DNA of 64,000 nt. Origin: Rhodamnia argentea. Taxonomy: Eukaryota; Streptophyta; Magnoliopsida; Myrtales; Myrtaceae. The DNA lies in contig NC_063155.1 of NCBI RefSeq assembly GCF_020921035.1, positions 16,263,311 to 16,327,310 of the forward strand, given 5' to 3'. The translations under genes and the position numbers were made by a program. The notes below the pieces were generated by a model. The model was not told where the DNA came from, did not search any database, and saw nothing but the letters and a program-made list of their open reading frames with translations. Shown piece by piece: positions 59,092 through 64,000 of this stretch; position 1 is the stretch's first letter, and every line of letters starts with the position of its first letter.

Positions 59092-62000
59092 CTAACTTTC
59101 AGGACATAATGCGTTGATTCCGTGAAACATATCATACGCGTGATTGCATCTACCATAGCTATCCTGGTTGTTCAACTGCTCGCTCAACTGCTCGCAACCG
59201 TAAACTGTGGAAAATTCTAAATCCAAATTTGAGGTGTCAGCCAAACTCTCCAACGAGCAGCAATCGTGAATCCACAACCCCTTTAAAGATTTCAAGTGGT
59301 TTAGACCTTCCACGCTTCTTAGCTTTGGACATTTTCCTATTCTGAGCTTCCTTAACTTTCTCAATTTCGATAGGTCTAGCATCCTTTCCATGGACTTGCA
59401 AGCCACGACCTCTAGGGAGCAAAGGGATCCCAATTCTTCAAGGCCTCGAATCTCGACTAACAACTTGCATCCATACAAATCTAACCTTTGCATATTCTTC
59501 ATGCGCGACAGATCAAGCACTTTTGGGAGGAAGAACTCGCACCAAAGAATCTTTAAAGTTGTCAATCTTTTCATTTCCAACTGAAACAGGGGGTCCAATT
59601 TGCCGAACGAGCACCTCCGCATATGGAGGACCTCCAACTCCGCATCATGTATACCAGAAAATTCTGACAACGAACAACTGTAGAATTCCAGGGTAGACAA
59701 GCTTTTCAAATTGGAAAAATCCAGTGATTGCGTGGTCGTCAGATTTCGAAGTTCTAACTCTCTTACACTAGACGGAAGTTGGGGAAGGAATTTCACCCTT
59801 TCGCAGGACAATTTTAGTAATTTCAGCTGCTTCAGATTTCCTATTGAATCAGGTAGGTGATCGATGCTTGTCCCTAACAAATTCAACTCGACTAGTGATT
59901 GTAATTTCCCAATCGAGTCTGGAAGCTCCTTTATCTGCTCACAATTCGATAAATCCAACCGCCTAATTTTCACCAGCCCTCCAATTGAATATGGCAATTT
60001 GCTGATCTGCCTATTTGGTACATCAAAGGTCAACAATGACTTCAAATTACCAAATATCTCCGGAAGTTCATGTAGCGTATTAGGTAGGACAATTTTTGTC
60101 AAAGCTTGTAGACATCCTATTTCTTCAGGCAACTCTTGAAGAGATGTGCATCCGCCCAAGTTCAAAGCAATTAGGAGCTTTAATTTACCGATGGATGGGT
60201 CAATTTCAATTAACTTGGAACAGTCATGAGCGTCTAACTCTTCAAGCTTCTCCACCAGCCCAATCGCAGTTGGTATATTAGTTATCCCACTGTTACTCAT
60301 CCTAAGTAATTTCAGCTGCTTCAAATTTCCTATTGAATCGGGTAGGTGATCGATGCTTGTCCCCGACAAATCCAACTCGACTAGTGATTGTAATTTCCCA
60401 ACCGAGTCCGGAAGCTCCTTTATCTGCGCACAATTCGATAAATCCAATTGCCTAATTTTCACCAACCCTCCAATTGAATATGGCAATTTGCTGATCCGCC
60501 TATTTGGTACATCAAAGGTCAACAATGACTTCAAATTACCAAATATCTCCGGAAGTTCATGTAGCGTATTAGGTAGGTCAATTTTTGTCAAAGCTTGTAG
60601 ACATCCTATTTCTTCAGGCAACTCTTGAAGAGATGTGCATCCGTCCAAGTTCAAAGCAATTAGGAGCTTTAATTTACCAATGGATGGGTCAATTTCAATT
60701 AACTCGGAACAACCACAAAGAATCAATATCTCTAAGGACACAAGCGTAGAAAATTCAGGTGTTCTCCTTAAGTTGTCGCAGTGGTTGAGATTTAGTACTT
60801 TTAGTTTCTTTGCCGCCTGCAAAACCATTTGATAAAATATTTATTTAGAAATGACCTACGAAAAAATGAAAAGAAATAATTTACCAATAAAAGGAGTGGG
60901 ACTCGTATCGTACTCTCATCCATCCAATCGTTTCATCCGGAATGAGGGTCCATGAAAGGTCCAAAACGACTAATTTAGTCGGATGAAAGTTTGTTGCCTC
61001 TAACTCGGCAAAGCATTCTTCCAAAGAAAGCCATCTTAAACCGGAGAGAAGATTACTGAAGTCTCCAAAGAGGGACACCCTTTCCGCTTCAAAGAACCTC
61101 GGGTTTCGCAAATTAGGAAATTCCTCATCGTATAGGGTAATGAGTTCACTAAAAATTCCACGATCTCGCTACGACAATGCTTCTATTTTCCTATTTCCAC
61201 GACAATGGGAACACCAAGAAGTCAACATGTGATGATCCAAAGCAAACAATTTCAAGCGCTAAAAGCAATTAATATTTTTCTTTCACAAGAATAGTCTATA
61301 ACAAATCATAGGAAAATAAATTGTTGTTCCCTTTTTATACCTCTTTCGACTTCAAAATGCTCAGGGCTTCCTCACAATTCCATACTCTGCTACGCTCGCG
61401 AGGATCTTTGAGATTCTCTTGACGGACAATTTCCCTTCCAAGATGCTGCACTTGATCATGCATCCAAAATGTGTTGTTATCTCTAATTTTTACCAAGGAC
61501 ATGAGAAAGAGGACCTCGATGGCATTGTGTGGGCAGTATCCACAGTTATCCCACATGTAGAAAGGGTATGTTTTGTCGCGATTAACAAAAAAACAAGCTA
61601 TGTCCAGAAATACTTGCCTTTGTGCATGATCTAACCTTTCAAAAGTCACCATCAATTTTCTTTGGACTTCCTTAGGAGGAGCTTCTTTTAGCTTCTTCAA
61701 TGTGTCTTCCCAAAATGCTTCGGATTTGCCATTAAGAGATGAACCAGTAATCTCAACAGCTAAAGGAAGATTTCCCAACGTAGAGACAACTTCTGTTGAA
61801 AGGGAGAGATAATGACTTGGTGGAGACTCTCTTCTAAAGGCATGCCTACTGAAAAGATTAAGAGCATGGCTAAATTTCATCTCACCAACTTCGTAAGTTG
61901 AGATTTTTGTAGATTTTTCTACAAGACCTTCACCCGTTGCTTCTCCCTCAATCATTAGGACACTTTGGTCCCTGGTAGTTATGATAATCCTACTACCGGA

Positions 62001-63214
62001 ACCGAACCAATTACCTTTTCCTGCTAAACCTTTGAGTTGCTCTTTCTCATCCACGTCGTCAAGAACAATTAGAACTTTTTTTTTGCTAAGTACTCTCTTA
62101 ATCATGTTGGTCCCATCATCCACATCATCAATTTGGTCGAGAATAGAACGAGCATCGGGGAACTTGGATAGCAATTTTTTTTGCAAATGTACCATACCAT
62201 GGCGTCGCGATGTCTCTCCAATGTCCGATAGGAAATTGCAACCTTCGAAGTGAGAAGACAATTGATTGAACATGACCTTGGCAAGTGTGGTTTTGCCAAT
62301 CCCGCCCATTCCGTGGATCCCTAGAAATCGTACGTTATCGGATTCCACATGCAACATTTCGATCATAGCTTCTACCCGAGCATCAACTCCGACTAAATCT
62401 TCGGTCACATTCTTTTTAAATCCGACATTCAGCTTAGCCAACACAGTTTGAATTACGGATTGTACCACATCTACTTGGCTGCAACAACATAATAACCATG
62501 TTAGGGATATACAAGTTATTGTTAAACTACTCCCTAAGTTACAGAAAATCAAGCAACATAATCTAGACGACGAACCAATCGGGATTTTTCCCAATCTATC
62601 TCCGCTCCCCCAATTTGAGTCACTACACCGTCGGCCGCTACGGCCACGGCCACAATTTACACTACATAGGATCCAGCAATGCAGCAATTAAACGGAATAG
62701 GGAGGAAAAGGATATCTACATATAGACTTGTGAAAAGTTTAAGACATCTTATTACCTTTCATCTTTCTTCCAATTCCATCCCTTTATCCCATCCACCTCA
62801 AAAAGAGCTTTTTTCCATGATCCAACTTCAGTGTAAAACTTCTTCCGGTGCTTCGAAAGTGCTTTGTTGTATAAGTTTGTTTTGAGCTTGACATCATCGG
62901 GCTCCACATCCAAGAAAATGGGCAAAATCTCTTTATTCCCGTTCGATTTGGAGGTGCACTCAACCATGTGTCCGAGCTCTCGGAGGCACCAGTGACTTGA
63001 AGCATAATTCTTCGAGAAGATGGGAATGTAGATCTTGGAGCTCTCAATTGCTCGTAGAAGTTCATCGCCAATCCTTTTGCCGACATGGAGGGATTCACTG
63101 TCCCCGAAGACAAGTATCCCGGCCTCAATCATGCCACGGTAAAGAAAATCGGTGAACTCGTGACGGGTGTCTGCTCCTCGAAAACTCAGGAAAACCTCGT
63201 AGGAAGGCCCGGAT
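59092..63214 (-). pseudogene. Second TIR-NBS-LRR copy, disrupted
   Basis: Exon equivalents on the minus strand: TIR 63214-62756 (5' end lost), NB-ARC 62478-61341 (1138 bases, exactly the length in the intact copy), first LRR exon 61198-60914, main LRR exon 60816-59092. TIR (SYEVFLSFRGADTRHEFTDF), P-loop GMGGIGKTTLAK, kinase-2 VLIVLDDVDE, RNBS-B GSRIIITTRD and MHD (FWMHDQVQHLG) are all preserved. Three lesions are visible. An LTR begins at 63215, just upstream of SGPSYEVF, removing the start codon and the membrane anchor. The acceptor of exon 3, TCAG in the intact gene, reads TCGT. TAG at 61169-61171 lies in exon 3 (IEALS*RDRG). Exons 1, 2 and 4 remain open, so the gene decayed recently. Skipping exon 3 would keep the frame. 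Confidence 0.88.
59815..60712 (-). repeat. 489-bp tandem duplication inside the LRR exon
   Basis: The segment 60304-60712 is repeated at 59815-60223 with a period of 489 bases (163 codons). At protein level both copies read LIEIDPSIGKLKLLIALNL, LQELPEEIGCLQALTKI, LPNTLHELPEIFGNLKSLL, ISKLPYSIGGLVKIR and SIDHLPDSIGNLKQLKLL with about ten changes over some 136 residues. The intact TNL at 34495-38296 has only one such block. The duplication stays in frame and adds about six leucine-rich repeats. Confidence 0.92.
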
Positions 63215-64000
63215 TGTCACGCCCCGACTCTCGAGCTCGCGACATCCCTACCTTACTCGCCTCGGGTCATGAATGATAGCGTCCCGGGTAAGCTATCGAC
63301 CTACGAAATTACGACGCATGTGGAACGTGCAAATCTCCCCAAACAATCAAAACAACGGGATAGCATAGTAGGAAACTCAACACCGTCAATTCACAAAAAC
63401 AGTTTCATTAAACAATCAAAGCGGACGAATTTTAACCCTACTGAGCTACGTAAAATATATACAACCCCATACTTCGGGGCGGCTCACTAAGACCTCAAAA
63501 GACACGGGGTCGGGTAAGGTTAATCCTTCGTCTACTCCCAAAAATCCTACCACACTCCTCCAAGATCGGCGTCCACGGCTTCCATCACCGCCTGAAAATT
63601 GTTACCACGACGGGGTGAGAAATTAATCTCGGTGAGCCAACGCCTAAGCTCGGTTAGGACGTTGATTCGCTCGTACACCCTAATAAGCAGCCACATCAAC
63701 ACGGAATAGATATTTCAACCACATGCAAGCTTACCCTCCGGGCCACACATAATGCAATGCGGACTTGACTTAACAGTCAACCAACCAAACCGATTCAACA
63801 CACTGCAAAGCATTACAGCACTTGCATGCACGGGACACCACACGTAGTCCATTTATTAATCAGTGACCCACGCGAATGGCGTGGTTGGCGCACACGACCG
63901 GTGTGGCCCCAACACTACGACCGGCAGTGTCTACCGCGGGGACCGTGCATCGTCCCTTACTTCCGGCGACGGCGACCGAAAGCTATGTATCCTGTGCAAC
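63215..64000 (-). mobile_element. LTR of the same Ty3/gypsy-type family, cut by the window edge
   Basis: Starts TGTCACGCCCCGACTCTCGA directly against the TIR exon of the second TNL and stays colinear with the copies at 30705 and 48561 (GAGAAATTAATCTCGGTGAG, CGCACACGACCGGTGTGGC, TTACTTCCGGCGACGGCGAC). By the orientation of the 48561 copy this is the 3' end of an LTR on the minus strand, either a solo LTR or the 3' LTR of an element extending beyond 64000. The bases before the junction, CGGAT at 63210-63214, would be one side of the target duplication. Confidence 0.75.

Noticed and set aside
1..64000. CRISPR arrays, operons or prokaryotic mobile systems
   Set aside because: The window is plant nuclear DNA with spliced genes. 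The tandem repeats present lack spacer structure.

Overview
This is a stretch of a plant nuclear genome. The genes are split by many short GT-AG introns, and the coding content is typical of land plants: a vacuolar H+-pyrophosphatase, calreticulin with a plant-type P-domain, a plant universal stress protein, TIR-NBS-LRR resistance genes and a ginkbilobin-like protein. TNL genes and the repeat content point to a dicot. The foldback and MITE families look like those I associate with woody rosids, possibly Myrtaceae, but that is only an impression.

Layout. 1-10.3 kb is repeat-rich, with decayed retroelement relics, two foldback elements and a MITE, plus one small ginkbilobin-2/DUF26 gene broken by a stop codon (2.4-2.8 kb, minus). 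10.4-28.7 kb is a housekeeping gene island: an RluA-type RNA pseudouridine synthase (2 exons, plus), a type I vacuolar H+-PPase (8 exons, plus; two introns start with GC rather than GT), calreticulin (14 exons, plus, ending in KDEL, with a likely unfolded-protein-response element upstream) and a single-domain universal stress protein (4 exons, minus) convergent with calreticulin. MITEs and foldback elements sit between these genes. 29-34.3 kb holds repeats and a 3.6 kb solo-LTR-like element, which carries a nested 885 bp inverted-repeat transposon with a perfect 8 bp target duplication.

34.5-38.3 kb is an apparently intact four-exon TNL resistance gene (minus) with an N-terminal membrane anchor ahead of the TIR domain, as in flax L6. 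39.8-40.7 kb is a foldback element built of sub-repeats. 41.3-47.3 kb is a nearly full-length L1-type LINE (minus), inactivated by a few stops and frameshifts. 47.8-51.7 kb is the 5' end of a minus-strand Ty3/gypsy-type element (gag fragment, tRNA-iMet primer binding site, 3.1 kb LTR). 51.7-58.4 kb is mostly non-coding with two clean tandem duplications. 58.4-63.2 kb contains a TNL fragment and a second TNL copy (minus). That copy has lost the start of its TIR exon to an LTR insertion, has a damaged exon-3 splice acceptor and an in-frame stop, and carries a recent 489 bp tandem duplication inside its LRR exon. A third LTR copy runs off the right edge.

The four housekeeping genes share no pathway. 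The right half is a small TNL cluster being expanded and broken up by retroelements. I did not find a convincing wholly new biological system. The best leads are the anchored TNL pair with its LRR duplication and skippable exon, the two GC-AG introns in the H+-PPase gene, and the foldback families that share a GC-rich core.
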